Source: Dermatemys mawii | Lineage: Eukaryota; Chordata; Testudines; Dermatemydidae | Assembly: GCA_007922305.1 (NCBI GenBank) | Contig: ML677358.1 | Coordinates: 9,426,576 to 9,490,575, forward strand | Reading direction: 5' to 3' | DNA: 64,000 nucleotides | In this document: one piece after another, positions 35,689 to 47,330 of the stretch | Layout: each line of letters opens with the position of its first letter | Numbering within the stretch: the first letter of the stretch is position 1 | Notes under the pieces: generated by a model | Seen by the model: only the letters and a program-made list of their open reading frames with translations | What the model was told of the DNA's origin: nothing | Databases searched by the model: none | Program-made: the position numbers and the translations under genes

Positions 35689-37336
35689 TATGGAATGGAA
35701 ACCAGGCTGCTGTGGAAGGTGCAGATCATTGCGCGTTCTCCTCCTCACCTCCGTGCCCTTTTACAAGTGCTCTGGCACTCTCTGCTCTTCTCCAGGGAGC
35801 AGAGAGGGAGCAGAGGGACTGTAGTTCTGCCTAGTCCTTCCCTGAGTCATGCATTAGGAGGAAAGGTTCCTTGCACCTAGTGCCCCACACGTAGCCTCTG
35901 AGCCAAAGAGCAGCTGGCTCTCAGCTTTGACTTGGTAAGTCTCCCTTGGAATCCTTCAGGGCTTTGTCTGAGTAAAGATGGAGGAAAACACGAGTAAAAG
36001 TGTCATGATCTGGTTGTGATGCAGCAAACCTCACAAGTGCATGGTGCACCGTGCACATCCATAGGTTCCTAGTGAGACACGCTTTGCCTCATGACACCAG
36101 GCCTGGCACATCCAGAGAGCGAAAGAGGGGTTTGTAGACTCTCTGCTCATCTAATAGTTGTCTATCTTCTGATCTTTCCCTGCCCTGTGTTTGTCTGTAC
36201 CCATTGCTATTTATCATAGACTGTCCCTTTCCCTGACTTTATTCTGCAATCTCTTGTCTTCCTGGTTTTTGTTCACTACCTCCCATTCTTTGCTATTTTT
36301 TCACACCACCTTTCCATTTAACGTGTCAGCTCTTCTTTCTCTCTCCCCGTTTAACTGCTCCCATGGGAGCTTTAATGACCACGAGTGCCCAGAATATAGA
36401 TGTGGCTACAGAGGGTCTCTGTTATGCCTCGCTCGAGGTATGCTTATTGCAGGACTGGACAGAGCGTTAGTCCGTATATTGCAAGCAACACTCCTGTATT
36501 GGCCAGAGGCATGGAACAGTAGGTTTCTCCTCACATCTCTCTTCTGTGGCACTGATCTTATAGCATTGCATTGTGTATATAAGCAACCACCCAGCTTCAG
36601 TAACAGTCTCTCATGTGGCAGGGTTTATAGCCCAGCCTGTTGTCGGAATGCAGGGTTGGATTGGATTGGATTTTTTTTTTTTGGCCTGAATATTTGTTTT
36701 GTAGAATTGAGTGTTAACGCTCCAAGGACTTGCTGCAAGGAAGGAAGAAATCTGAGAGTATCTTGTGCACTCATTTGTATGTCTGTGGGCATGCCATTTT
36801 GTGCAGGAGGGTGTGTGTGTGAGTGGGTGTATGTATGCTCACATGCTCTAGAGAGGTCAATTTTCCTATTAAAAAAAGGCAAATCAAGTAAAATTTTCAC
36901 AAGCACATAAGTAACTTAACAACCTAAATCCCACTGAGTTTCTATGGAACTTAGGCTCTTAACTCACATCAGTGCTTTTGAAAATGTTACCCACTGTCAC
37001 TTCAAGAGAAAGAAAATTAGTTAGATCCACAAATATCAGGTCAGCCATCAGAGATAGATATTGATAAGCTGAGTTTGAGGCATCCGGTGTAAACAAAGGA
37101 TACCTCTTTAGATTTGTGTACATACAGTATTTGAAGGTGTCTGACTTTAAATGGGTCTGGTGCTGAACTTTACTAGTAGTATTTGTATCAGAGCTTCCAG
37201 GAAGTGGGGGAGCTTTCAAGATATTTGTTGTCAATGTAGGCGGATGTTTTGGATGGTTTTCATCAGTGAATCAGATTCTGCAGAATATCAAGATGATTCA
37301 GAATTTTCATTACAAACCTATGGCGGAAAATCCAGG

Positions 37337-37866
37337 CATGGAGACAGCGTACCTTCCCCGTGCAACACAAGCATGGAGACAGCNNNNNNNNNNGTGCAAC
37401 ACAAGCATGGAGACAGCACACCTTCCCCGTGCAACACAAGCATAGAGACAGCTCGCCTTCCCCGTGCAACACAAGCAAGGAGATAGTTCTTCCCCATGCA
37501 ACACAGGCATGGAGACAGTGCACCTTCCTTGTATAACACAGGCGTGGAGGCACCACAACTTCCCTGCACAACACAGGTGTAGAGGCAGCGCACCTTCCTC
37601 ATATAACACAGGCATGGATACAGCTTATCTTCCCCGTATAACATAGGCATGGAGACAGCACAGTTTCCCCATGCAGCACATACATGGAGACAGCACACCT
37701 TCCCCTTGCAACACAGGTGTGCAGACAGTCTGCTGTCCCTGTGCAACACAGGTGTGGAGACAGCACGCTTTCCCCGTGCAACACAGGCATGAAGACAGTG
37801 CACCTTCCCCATGAAACACAGGCATGGAGGTAACACGACTTCCCTGTGCAACACAGGCATGGAGGC
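37337..37866. repeat. 35-bp minisatellite, about 15 copies
   Basis: The unit is CATGGAGACAGC + GYACCTTCCCC + GTGCAACACAAG/G, 35 bp, repeated head to tail with 5-20% divergence between copies. A 10-base run of N lies inside. Open frames of up to 184 codons in several frames arise only because the period is not a multiple of three and stops are rare in the unit. Confidence 0.95.
37384..37393. other. Assembly gap (10 N) inside the minisatellite
   Basis: Ten undetermined bases fall within the tandem array. The true copy number is therefore unknown. Confidence 0.98.
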
Positions 37867-38027
37867 CAACATCAGGGAGAATTTTGCTCTTCAGTGTATG
37901 TGGCCACTGCCACATGAAAGCAGAATGTGGCAGCTAAATAGCATTTACTCATGGAAGTAGCCATAGCGGCTTCCTAGGGTCCAGTGGGTCTACTCACTTG
38001 GGCAAGAGCTTCTTCCACAGGGTGGGC

Positions 38028-38430
38028 CAGGGCCATCCTTACCCATACGCAAAGTATGCTGTGGCGTAGGGCACCAGGAAATGTTGGGCACCAAATTTCC
38101 TGGTGTCCTGCAGAGCTGCATACTGCTCCAGCCCCTGCTCTGGCTCTTCCCCAGGGCCCCAGCCCCTGCTCCACCCGGCTCTTCCTGCTTCTGCCCCAGT
38201 CCTGCCCCCACTCCCCTGAGTTCTGCATCAGGGCTGGGTGTGCACTCACCCGGGTGGGAAGTGCAGCAACCTGGCCCCAGCCACACCGGGGATGAGTGCT
38301 GGGGAGTGATTCTCCTGCCCTTCCTCCCCGCAGAGATCTGGGACCCACTCCCCCTCCTTCCCACAGAGGCCTGGGGCTAGCCCTCCCCATCCCCGCCCCC
38401 GCTCTGGCGTAGGGCTCCAGAATAACTAGC
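38028..38430. repeat. GC-rich interspersed repeat, unclassified
   Basis: GGGCCATCCTTACCCATACG with GGGCACCAGG…CAAATTTCCTGGTGTCCTG forms a short inverted pair, followed by CCCCTGCTC-type pyrimidine-rich repeats. Its composition differs sharply from the surroundings. I recall similar blocks as repeats in turtle genomes but cannot name the family. Confidence 0.5.
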
Positions 38431-38461
38431 GACAGTCTTGGGGAGGGGCTGCAGGATTAGA

Positions 38462-38542
38462 CATTAATGGCCTGATCCCACGCCACTGAAGTCAGTTTGA
38501 GCCTTTCTGTTGACTTCAGCGAGCTTTGAATCAGGTCTTAAA
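38462..38542. repeat. Palindromic MITE copy
   Basis: GGCCTGATCCCACGCCACTG + AAGTCAG is mirrored by TGACTTCAGCGAGCTTTG + AATCAGG. Confidence 0.65.
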
Positions 38543-39168
38543 TTATCAGCTAAATCTCCCACCAGAACTCTACTCTAACTCCAAGCTAATTTCTGGCCTA
38601 ACTCACTGCAGGTAACAAGGTTACACAGTGTGTACACCAGGGTAACGGGCTCTGTGAGTCTATTCCTTACCTAATCCCCTGTCCCTCTGCATCCCTCATC
38701 ACACATTTCTGGCCTCTATTTGAATTCTCACACAGTGCTAATGGGCCATGATTTCCCCACTCCCGTGAGAGAACATGGTTACACTCCCTTGTAACGAAGG
38801 AATTGTCAAGTTGGCGGGGGCTGTGTTTCCTCTGGAAAGTGCAGCATCTGGTTGCTGCTGCGTGGCCCATCACATCAGGCAGGGCAGATAGCCTGTCCCG
38901 CCCCTGTGTATCTTACCTACCAAGTGCTGATCCTGCCCACAGGGCGGGTCACCATTTTCTGTGCACCATCAGATTTTATGAAACCTCTAAAAATGAGAGA
39001 CAGAGACTATGATAAGATGGGACGATGGAGTGAGCTGATCTTGGTCTCTGCACCTCAAAGCACTTTTGTACATTTCCCAGTCTGGCTGATCTCAAGTGCA
39101 GATCTCAAAGAAGTGCCAATGTCTGCTTTACAAGGAAAATATATTCTCACTGGAAAATTTTGCAGTTA

Positions 39169-39911
39169 CAGTAGACTCTCGATTATTCGGGATGATCGGG
39201 AAAAACTTAATCCCGGTTAATAAGATCCCGGATAATCAAGTCTACTGTGGCGGTAGTGCCCCTGCCGCTCTGCGCCCTGGGGCAGGGGAGGGGGTGGTGC
39301 GCCAGCCACCCTGCGGTGGTGGGGGCACCACCTGCCCCAGTCAGCTCCCGCTGCTAGCCTGGGTGTAGGAAGCCCAGGCTGGCAGCAGGAGCTGAGACCC
39401 CGGCTGGCAGGAGCCAGCGGAGAAACCCCTAAGCGGCAGTGGGCTGACCGCTCAGCCTGCTGCCGCTTTGGGGTTTCCCCCCCTGACCCTTTGCCAGCTG
39501 GGGTCCCGCTGCCTGCCGCCACTCAGCTCCTGCTGTCAGCCTGGGTTACCTACACCCAGGCTGGCAGCGGGAGCTGAGTGGGGCAGGCGGCGGGACCCCG
39601 GCTGGCAGGAGCCTGCGGGGAGAGCCCAAAGCGGTGGCGGGCTGAGCACTTACCCTGCTGTCGCTTTGGGCTTTCCCCCCAGGCTCCTGCCAGCCAGGGT
39701 CTCAGCCCGCTGCCAGCCTGGTTTTCCTACACCCAGGCTGGCTGGGTTGAGACCCCAGCTGCCAAGGGGCCAGCGGGGGAACCCCAAAGCAGCAGCAGGC
39801 TGAGCGCTCAGCTCGCTGCCACTTTGGGGCTTCCCCTGCCGACCCCTGTTTAGACATCCCGGTTAATCTGCAGCCCGGTTAACCCGAGCCCGGATAATCG
39901 GGAGTCTACTG
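39169..39911. mobile_element. pogo/Tigger-like MITE, 743 bp, with internal hairpin array
   Basis: The ends CAGTAGACTCTCGATTATTC and (reversed) CAGTAGACTCCCGATTATCC are flanked by TA on both sides (39167-39168 and 39912-39913), as expected for the Tc1/mariner superfamily, pogo branch. The interior (about 39260-39850) is GC-rich and contains six successive hairpins, listed in the next entry. No transposase remains. Confidence 0.9.
39342..39836. repeat. Array of six GC-rich hairpins, two alternating types
   Basis: Type A pairs CAGCTCCTGCTGCCAGCCTG with its reverse complement (39342-39394, 39493-39608, 39701-39752). Type B pairs a CCCCAAAGCGGCAGCAGGCTG-like arm with its reverse complement (39422-39477, 39601-39694, 39777-39836). 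A and B alternate three times, which suggests duplication of an AB unit. The longest arms are about 45-53 nt. Confidence 0.85.
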
Positions 39912-40912
39912 TAGCTCCTTTTCATACCTCCAGGCAAGAGACGGTGTGCAGCTCATAAATGGCTATTCTGGGTAAGAGCACACCGTGCTGTGATGTTGCT
40001 GCTGTGCCATTTGCCGAAACTGGAATGTCAGGAGGATGGACATTAAAGGCAGTTGGGTGGGAATTCCTCACTCTTTAACAGTTTGTTCTTCTTTCTGTAC
40101 CTCTGGCCAGTGAAATCCGTGCTCTTCAAACACTGTGCTTCCAGGATGAATGAGCATGGAAGTGAGTTAGAGGATATTGGATTTTCTTAAAAGGCACTGA
40201 AGTAATTGGAATGATTGACACACTAACCTACAAGCCAACCCACCAGAAGGGAAAGCACAGTATCTAGGACACCTTTAGAATTCTGATGCTGCTCAGAGTA
40301 AAGCTTGGCTGTATCTTTCTGTTAAGTATACACAACTCATCGAATGGCAGTGGAGGACCTGCAAATGCCATTTTCTAGCTTGTCTGAGGAAGGGCAGGTT
40401 GTCTGAGTGCAGCATCCCCTACTGTTATGTGGGAGATCAGTGAAGTGAATGCTGCCAGTCCTACCATAGCTGGTTGTATATTACCTTTAAACTTTAAAAT
40501 GTTTTATTCAGACAATATCTCAGCTAATGAGCTAGAGAACCTTCCACCTCTGGGTCACTGATCTGAATAGGACCCAGACTTGAAAGGACTCAAAGCTATT
40601 GCTGTTCTGGTAGCTGTTCGGTAGCCTGTGTGACATGAGCCTATGGTCTCAGTCTAGTGCCTGCTGGACAGAGGTCCACATTTCACAGTCTGCAGTCTTC
40701 ACTTGCCCCCTCCATTGACGATCTCAGCAGAGAAATCAAGGCTTGTGAGAGAACAAGTCTCTCAAGAACATGGGCAAGGCCCATTAGCAGAGCAGCATGG
40801 GGAAGCCTGCACTGCTGCTCCTTGGCATGATGCAAACCCACTTGGGTTTTCAGGACTTTAATTAAACTGCAGGGCATATCTCTAGGGGCGGAGCGTCAGT
40901 ACAAATCCGATA

Positions 40913-40981
40913 GACAGAGAGATAGATAGGCAGGTAGATAGAGAGAGGTAGGTAGGTAGGTAGATAGATAGATAGATAGAT
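40913..40981. repeat. (GATA)/(GGTA)n microsatellite
   Basis: Tetranucleotide run with GATA, GGTA and GACA variants. On the minus strand it gives an open Tyr/Leu/Ser frame that is meaningless. Confidence 0.93.
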
Positions 40982-41173
40982 TGATTTAAACCAGTTGTCG
41001 CTGACTGAGTCATATCTGCTTTTAATTGTTATGACAATATCCAGATGCCATGGCGTTAAGCCACCCATATAAAAATATGCAAGTAAATGAGTAAATACAG
41101 AAGTGTATTGGTGGGGTGCCCTTCCAGAGGCGTATGTGGTATAGCTAATGCAACGTGTCTTGTATTTGTGTAG

Positions 41174-41341
41174 GCTTGCTATGGAATCCTAAAAGTTCCC
41201 ATTGGGAACTGGCTTTGTCGAACCTGCGCCCTTGGAGTTCAGCCAAAGTGTCTACTTTGCCCGAAGAGAGGGGGAGCTTTGAAACCCACCCGGAGCGGGA
41301 CAAAATGGGTCCACGTTAGCTGTGCCTTATGGATCCCAGAA
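41174..41341 (+). CDS. JADE2: JADE2 coding exon c (PHD1 end and zinc knuckle)
   Basis: The acceptor is TTTGTGTAG and the donor GAA|GTAAGA. The exon is exactly 56 codons in phase 0 at both ends, so skipping it would keep the frame but destroy the finger. It completes PHD1 ([16 protein letters not shown]) and continues without a linker into the zinc knuckle ([14 protein letters not shown]) and the start of the second, extended PHD finger ([12 protein letters not shown]), the PHD-knuckle-PHD arrangement typical of JADE and BRPF proteins. All expected Cys and His ligands are present. KRGGALKPT has the JADE2 wording; JADE1 has KKGGAMKPT. Confidence 0.97.
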
Positions 41342-42933
41342 GTAAGACTTTATTCACCGTGTTCTCCAGATGTGGGTGGGATGAGGTTGGGTGTGGATTG
41401 TAGTTCGTCTTAGCGTGCCCAGTACAGTCAACAGCCCTATTATCAAGTGTACTGTATCACGTGTACTATTATCACTTGTTCATGTATTCAGTGGTAAGGG
41501 GCAAGTAACTTGGGCTGGCATTTACAATGGACCCTAATGGAATCAGGCACTCAAATTCCTTTGAAACTACCTAAACCTACTTATACGTGAACCTTTGGAA
41601 ATCAGAGCCCTGGAGATGTCCAGCACTGATCTCAGAACTTTCACTCATGTTCTGTTCAGCAGTTCCAAGCCGTGATCATAAAGTCTGGGCAATATAATGG
41701 CAAAGGTACCAGGGCATGGGATAGTGAATCAACAGCAGGTACCTACCATCCTGCTGTCTGTACCTACCCTTTCTGCTTGTATCTCCTGAATGTCATTCTT
41801 GTTTATATCACAGCTGCAGGGTTAATCACTCCACATTATGGAGCAGTCTTTTCCAGGAGAACTATATAGTAGGGGTTTTTTTATTACAGTGAACTGATAG
41901 ATGACTTAGGTGCATGTAGAATGCATGCATGGCACTCTGCCTGCAGGCAGCACATGTGTGACTGCCAGGGAAGTGATTTGGAGGGTATGGTTTTGAGCAA
42001 TGGTTTAGTGGTGTTTCCTAGTCCTTGGGCATGGCGTGCAAATAGAACAGCATGGAGGCACACGTTCCCACATCCACATTTAGTGGAGAAATAAAGAGTA
42101 ATGTGGAGTAAGAGTACAGTGTAGGTGGATATATAACAAACAGTACTGCAAGGGGTATGGGGAATTCTTTAAAGAAGATTTTAGGCTAAATCGCTTTGGG
42201 CTCAACTGAAAACCCTGTTACCTGGCAGTCCGGGGGCACAAGGGTGCATAAAGAGCCCCCTTAATTTATCTGTGTGGTTTACCCCCACGTCAGAGCCTGC
42301 GTGGGAAGGAGAGCAGCCACTGTCCGGCTCCGGTGCCACCTGCTGCACAGGTAGGGAGAGGATGGTCGGTGGCCGAGAATAGATGGTACTTCAGATCCAC
42401 ATGCCCCCAGCATGCCCGCTGCAAGAAGTTAGCTGCATCAGCACAAAGGCTGCCTCAGTTACTTCCCCCCCGGAGAAAGGGAGCAGCAATAGATTGTGAC
42501 GGTCAGGATCACAGTCGTGTGCCTACCCCATCCCTGGCTGGATTGTTAGGGGACAGTTCAGCCCTGGTACGCTCTGCCAGGGAGAGCAGACATGCCCAGC
42601 CTCTAGCTGGGTCCGGTCACACTAAGTGCACATGCCAATTCACCATCTGTAACAACACACCAGGGAGGATTTAGCTCAGAGGTGGCGTTTGGCTTTACCT
42701 GCCCAGGTAAGGTAATACTTTTACCTTAGGCCCAGGTCTTCCAAGGTATTCATGTTCCTGCCATTTCATTCATCTTCGTAGCTGAATTTTTCAAATGGTG
42801 GGCGATGGTAGAGAGGGCTTTTAGAAAATCCTCCTCTCGTTCTAGCCACCTCAGGGAATCAAGCTTTGCATTATCCCAGGGAAGAGGCATGATGGAAAGT
42901 GATACAAACACAGGTACTCTGTGTCTTGACCAG
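41342..42933. other. JADE2 intron, 1.6 kb
   Basis: GTAAGA donor and GACCAG acceptor. No clear repeat was recognised, apart from a palindromic scrap near 41515-41625 and TTAGGCCCAGGTCTTCCAAGG at 42726-42746, which matches the family seen at 45296. Confidence 0.75.
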
Positions 42934-43050
42934 GTTAGCATCGGATGCCCGGAAAAAATGGAACCCATTACAAAGATCTCGCATATCCCAGCAAGCAGAT
43001 GGGCTTTGTCCTGCAGTCTCTGCAAGGAGTGCACTGGAACGTGTATTCAG
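42934..43050 (+). CDS. JADE2: JADE2 coding exon d (second PHD finger)
   Basis: CAG|GTTAGC acceptor side and CAG|GTACGG donor. 39 codons, phase 0 at both ends. It encodes [19 protein letters not shown] followed by the Cys pair [13 protein letters not shown] of the second PHD finger. The sequence is essentially the one expected for JADE2. In JADE and BRPF proteins this extended finger contacts nucleosomal DNA. It is the smallest of the six exons. Confidence 0.97.
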
Positions 43051-43584
43051 GTACGGAATGCTGCTTAATGAAGCCCAGGGCCAGGTTTTGCTCTTGAGAG
43101 TGGTGTGCATGCACCAGGGAGGCGCGATTTGTCTGTTAGTTTGGGAACAAGTGACGGGTAATAAAAGGAACAGCTGGGAGCACAAGAGCCAATCCGTTGC
43201 CACCAATTATTGTTGTTTGTAATGTTTTAATATATGAAATGTTGCAAATCTAAATAAGCCTTGTTTGTTCACCATGATGCCAGTGCCATAGAGACTCTGT
43301 AGTTACAAGGACTGACAGTGATACTGCTCTAAAGCCAGCTGTATTAATATTTCACATGCCAGTGGGGCCAGGAATGAAACCTGTCTACCACTGGAAAACC
43401 AGAAAGCTTAGCTTTCCAGTGTTACAAAAAACTGCACTTGATTTGACCCCTACCAGCTCACAAAATAGAATATTTAGAATGTATATATCCCTGTTTTGTA
43501 TCTATTTTATAAGACCTCAGTGGATCACAGCAAATATCCTATTCCCTACCCTTCCCACAGCAATCCTATATAGAAGAGACTACA

Positions 43585-43990
43585 CAGGGGTTGACAACCG
43601 TTCAGAAGTGGTGTGCCAAGTCCTCATTTATTCACTCTAATTTAAGGTTTTGCGTGCCAGTAATACATGTTAACATTTTTAGAAGGTCTCGCTCTAGAAG
43701 TCTATATTATATAACTTAACTATTGTTGTATGTAAAGTAAATAAGGTTTCAAAATGTTTAAGAAGCTTCATTTAAAATGCAGATATTATCAGTTTATTGT
43801 GATCCTTGCTCTTGCCTTTCCTTGCTGAGTTTTCCAATGTCCCCAGACCGGCAGTGGGCTGAGCGGGCAAACAGCCTGGTTTCCGGCTGGCAAGGGGCTG
43901 GCAGCCGGAACCACAGACCAGCAGCAAAATGCCACTGAAAATCAGCTTGCGTGCTACCTTTGGCACATGTGCCATAGGTTGCTGACCCCT
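43585..43990 (+). mobile_element. hAT-type MITE, about 406 bp
   Basis: The ends CAGGGGTTGACAACCGTTCA and (reversed) AGGGGTCAGCAACCTATGGC are related to those at 26348-26657, in opposite orientation. The flanking AGACTACA occurs on both sides (43577-43584 and 43991-43998). An alternative reading with one lost C gives GACTACAC/GACTACAT. The right half carries a GC-rich insert (CCGGCTGGCAAGGGGCTGGC) that the 310-bp copy lacks. Confidence 0.9.
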
Positions 43991-45295
43991 AGACTACATG
44001 TTTTCATTTTGCCCTGTGGAAAAACACCGCTATTACAAAAGGTTCTGCTAGGTCAGAGCACGGACCCCAGGAGATCCTGCTCTGACTGTAGTGGTGAATC
44101 TCACCTCAGCAGGTGCAGAGGGCTCTGACTGCAGCAGAACAGATGTGGTTCTGCCGTGCATGGTGAGGGACCAGGGTTTGCGGAACCTTGCCAAGGGGAC
44201 TGTACCACTGCCATCCTCACAGCCCAGTCCAGCATGGTTCCCTCCACTTCCCCTTGGTTTGGTGGGGAGCGGGTGAGCCAGGGAAGAGGCGAAGGGCTGG
44301 CAGATTTTCTGCTGCACAGCATCATTAGCTATTGCTTCCCCCACCAAGCCACAGTGCAACCTCAGAGCTGCAGTAGCAGCCGTGGATCGGCTCTCAGGCT
44401 CCATGAACTTGGGAATAAAATTCCTTCCTTGGTACGTCCCTGCACCAAGTCTAACTACACAGTGCTGAGGTGGGATTAGCCCTTAAACATCAGACATAGC
44501 AATGATATTTAAGTGACAGAGAGTTGAGGAACAGTGATATGTCTTATGAATAGAAAGAGCTGCAAGCCTCCGTGGTGTTTATGCAACTGCAATGATTTTA
44601 ATACTTTAAAGGGAACTATTTAAAAGCAATCCTTTTAGCTTGAAACGAGATCTCACCGTATTTCTTTAAATCTCCAGCATTGACTCACTTCTTTTTTGAT
44701 GGCTCTGGTGAATCTGCTTATTCACCCTGCCAGATGGAGATATTGTGTCATAACGGCAACTGCTTTCAAAGAACGGAAGGGCAGCGAAAGGAGTCAAATA
44801 GACTTGGCAGCATCAAAAAGAATTCAGATTCTCTGAGACTTCATCCTCTTAGCACAGGCATCACACGTTAGCTGTGAGAACCTTTGGATTGAACAGATTT
44901 GAATTAAAGGTCAGCTGAAATGGAACACAGAGTTTTATTGTCTTGTGTGCTGACAACTCACAGTTTATAAGTCTTCCTAAGATTGCCACTGGAGTCTCTG
45001 TCAGTGCCACCATAGCTCTTGCAGAACAGCTCTGCTGAAAGGAAAAGGAATATGCAGACAGTGCCTTTATTGAAGGATTTAAGGGATGAATAAGCAACAG
45101 ATTCACACGTAGAGGTAAATAAGCGTTGTATCCTCTGCTCTCATCAAAGGAACAAAGGCCTGTGTTTGCAAAGCCCTTATGTTTATGTAACGTATTTTTG
45201 ATCTGTGCCTGTTTATACAGGTGAAATCGGACCATTTTTGTCACCACTGCCATTTTGTGACAGCTTTAAAGAGAAAAAATCTTTTTGTTATGGTA

Positions 45296-45376
45296 CTTAG
45301 GCCCAGGTCTTCTAAGGTGTTCAGGTGCCTCGCTCCCATTGATTGAAATGAAGATCTGGACCTCAGCGCCAACTAT
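45296..45376. repeat. Palindromic MITE copy (TTAGGCCCAGGTCTTC type)
   Basis: TTAGGCCCAGGTCTTCTAAG + GTGTTCAGGTGCC, the centre CTCCCATTGATTGAAATG, and the mirror GATCTGGACCTC. Confidence 0.65.
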
Positions 45377-46869
45377 TGAGGATAGGAATGAGATAGTTAA
45401 GGTGTGCGCAAGTCAGTTACAGCTGGAGCATTAGAAGAAGCTAATTTCAGAGGCTCCCGGTGTTAGCTTTGCTTAGTGGCCAGTTTGACAGGGTTTCACT
45501 GACCTTGCAGAGTAAGACTCTGAAAGATGAACTGGGCCTGGAGAAGAACTTTGTCTCGAACAAGCAGCTGTGGGGGGAGGCCGTCTCAGTTTCATTGCTC
45601 TTCTCTCCTAATGCGTGGAAACAGGATCACATTTTAATACATTGAGACTTCTTGCCCACAAGTATGTACCCAGTTACTGCAGTTGCATGTGCAAATGGAG
45701 CAAACGTTCATGCAGACTGTAAGCTGCTCACCTCACTAGGCATGTGCACCCCTGTCTGTGGAATTAGCATGTGCCCCCAGGCTTCATACTTCTAGAGAAT
45801 TTGCCCTACACAAGCTGCCAGCTGAATCATCAGCATTATGTTAGGTAACAAAGGGGATGGTTTGGGAGGAACGTGTTTCCCCCTGGCTGATACTGCTTCA
45901 TGCATATCACTGTCTTCTTCTTGTTCTTACTTTTAAAAAACTGTGGGCTGGATCAAATCAGCATAGCTCCATAAAGCCAATGCCAGTTCACAGCAGCTGA
46001 GGATACAGCCCTGTCTGAGCAGTTTTCCAACTTTCTGTTCAGGGGAAATCATGACTTCATAGTGGTTCTTGTGGCTAGACGTGAGAACGTGCCAAAAAGA
46101 GTGCTGTATCCTCTTGGCATTTTCTTGTTTATGTTGCTGAACCAAAGAACAAAGTATAAGGAAACATACTGATTGCATATCCCGAAGGTACTGCAATTCC
46201 TGAGAATGCTGTTCACTCCAACTTGTAAGTCCCCATGGCGGGTCAAAACTGGGACTGGTGAAGCATTGAACCCTTGTTGGCAGAGATTGTCAGTGCCTGT
46301 CTGTGAGAGGGCCTGGTGCCAGTTCTCCATAGATTGGCAGGAGTTCGGCCTTCTGAAGACAACATCTCTTGATAACTACTGTCCTTTAACCTTCCTTTTT
46401 TGGGAAAGGGATTTTGAAGATTACAGGAAACCAGCTGTGGTGTCATCTGCCATTTAGGTAGCTCCTTAACTCTTTTCAGTTTGGTTTGGTTTGGGTATAG
46501 AATAAAAACCTCACTGGTTTCATTAGTAAGTGGTAGTCGCCTGGCAGTGGACAAAGATGAGGTGCCAAGAGGCAGACCTGCTGCATGGATAAGAGGCCAG
46601 TGTCTTTGAAGATTCTGCACCAAGCCAAATCCAGAATGCGAAGGAAAAATGAAGACCATTTGATCACAAATATTAACATTGATTTACTGGAGAACCACAG
46701 CTATGGAAATGTATTTCCCAAAGTCTGCAATAGATAAGTCAGTGGGACCATACAGTGTAGAAAATTTAGAAAAACATTTTTTGAGGGAAAATGGAAATGA
46801 GTCCGATGTGCACTGTCCAAGATCCTAGCTGTGATGCTCTTTCCTCAGCATCAGTAGTGAACCAATGCC

Positions 46870-47330
46870 CCAGCATTGTGTGAGGGCAGTTGTGGTCCCG
46901 GAGATGCCGTCTTCCAGATGAGACCTAAAGCTTGTGGTCACTAACGATCCCATGGAGCTTTTTGTAAGAATACAGCCATGTCAACACTGTTCCCTGACTG
47001 TATTTCAACTTTGGTAATTACATTGTCTGTCCCTAAATGCCCCCCTCAAGTTTTGCTTGATTTTCATCACTTTCTGCCCTAAATCTGTTGTGTAGCATTG
47101 CTGTGAGCTGTTAAACAGCGGTTGCATTCCAAGGCTAGAGGTGGCTGGAGTTCAGTGGTGAATGAAATATTCCCTGTCTGTCTACTCCACAAGAGTGGTC
47201 TGAAGACTTATTACCAGGTCAGATTCATCTCTGGTGCAACTCCATTGGCTTCTCTGGACTTACATCTAGGGATGGACTTGGCCCATCGCCTCCAAAGTAC
47301 TTGGAGATACTTGGATGAAAAGTGCTATAC
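46870..47330 (+). mobile_element. Ancient SINE with L2-type tail (tentative)
   Basis: GCCGTCTTCCAGATGAGACC, TGTGGTCACTAACGATCCCATGG and a tail CTTGGAGATACTTGGATGAA…AAGTGCTATAC resemble old vertebrate SINEs whose tail derives from an L2 LINE. The middle (47060-47280) is not recognisable and includes a palindromic MITE scrap. A hAT MITE follows directly at the tail. Confidence 0.45.

Larger units (their letters stand above)
34778..41173. other. JADE2 intron, 6.4 kb
   Basis: GT…TAG borders. It contains the hAT MITE with a nested SINE, the 35-bp minisatellite with the sequence gap, a GC-rich block, the pogo-like MITE and a GATA microsatellite. 35690-37330 and 39912-40900 hold nothing else that I can name, apart from a palindromic MITE scrap near 36915-36990 and a T-run at 36669-36681. 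Confidence 0.8.

Noticed and set aside
36191..36910. 239-codon plus-strand frame with a hydrophobic start
   Set aside because: Composition is low complexity (pyrimidine-rich), with no recognisable domain. It lies inside a JADE2 intron and has a T-run coding for Phe. It fits a chance frame.
37337..37866. CRISPR-like repeat-spacer pattern
   Set aside because: Units are contiguous and degenerate with no unique spacers, in vertebrate intron DNA.
37318..37872. Long Cys/Leu-rich open frames (up to 184 codons) on the minus strand
   Set aside because: They are translations of the 35-bp minisatellite, occur in several frames, and run through the N gap.
40862..41068. Tyr/Leu/Ser-rich minus-strand frame
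   Set aside because: Translation of the GATA microsatellite.
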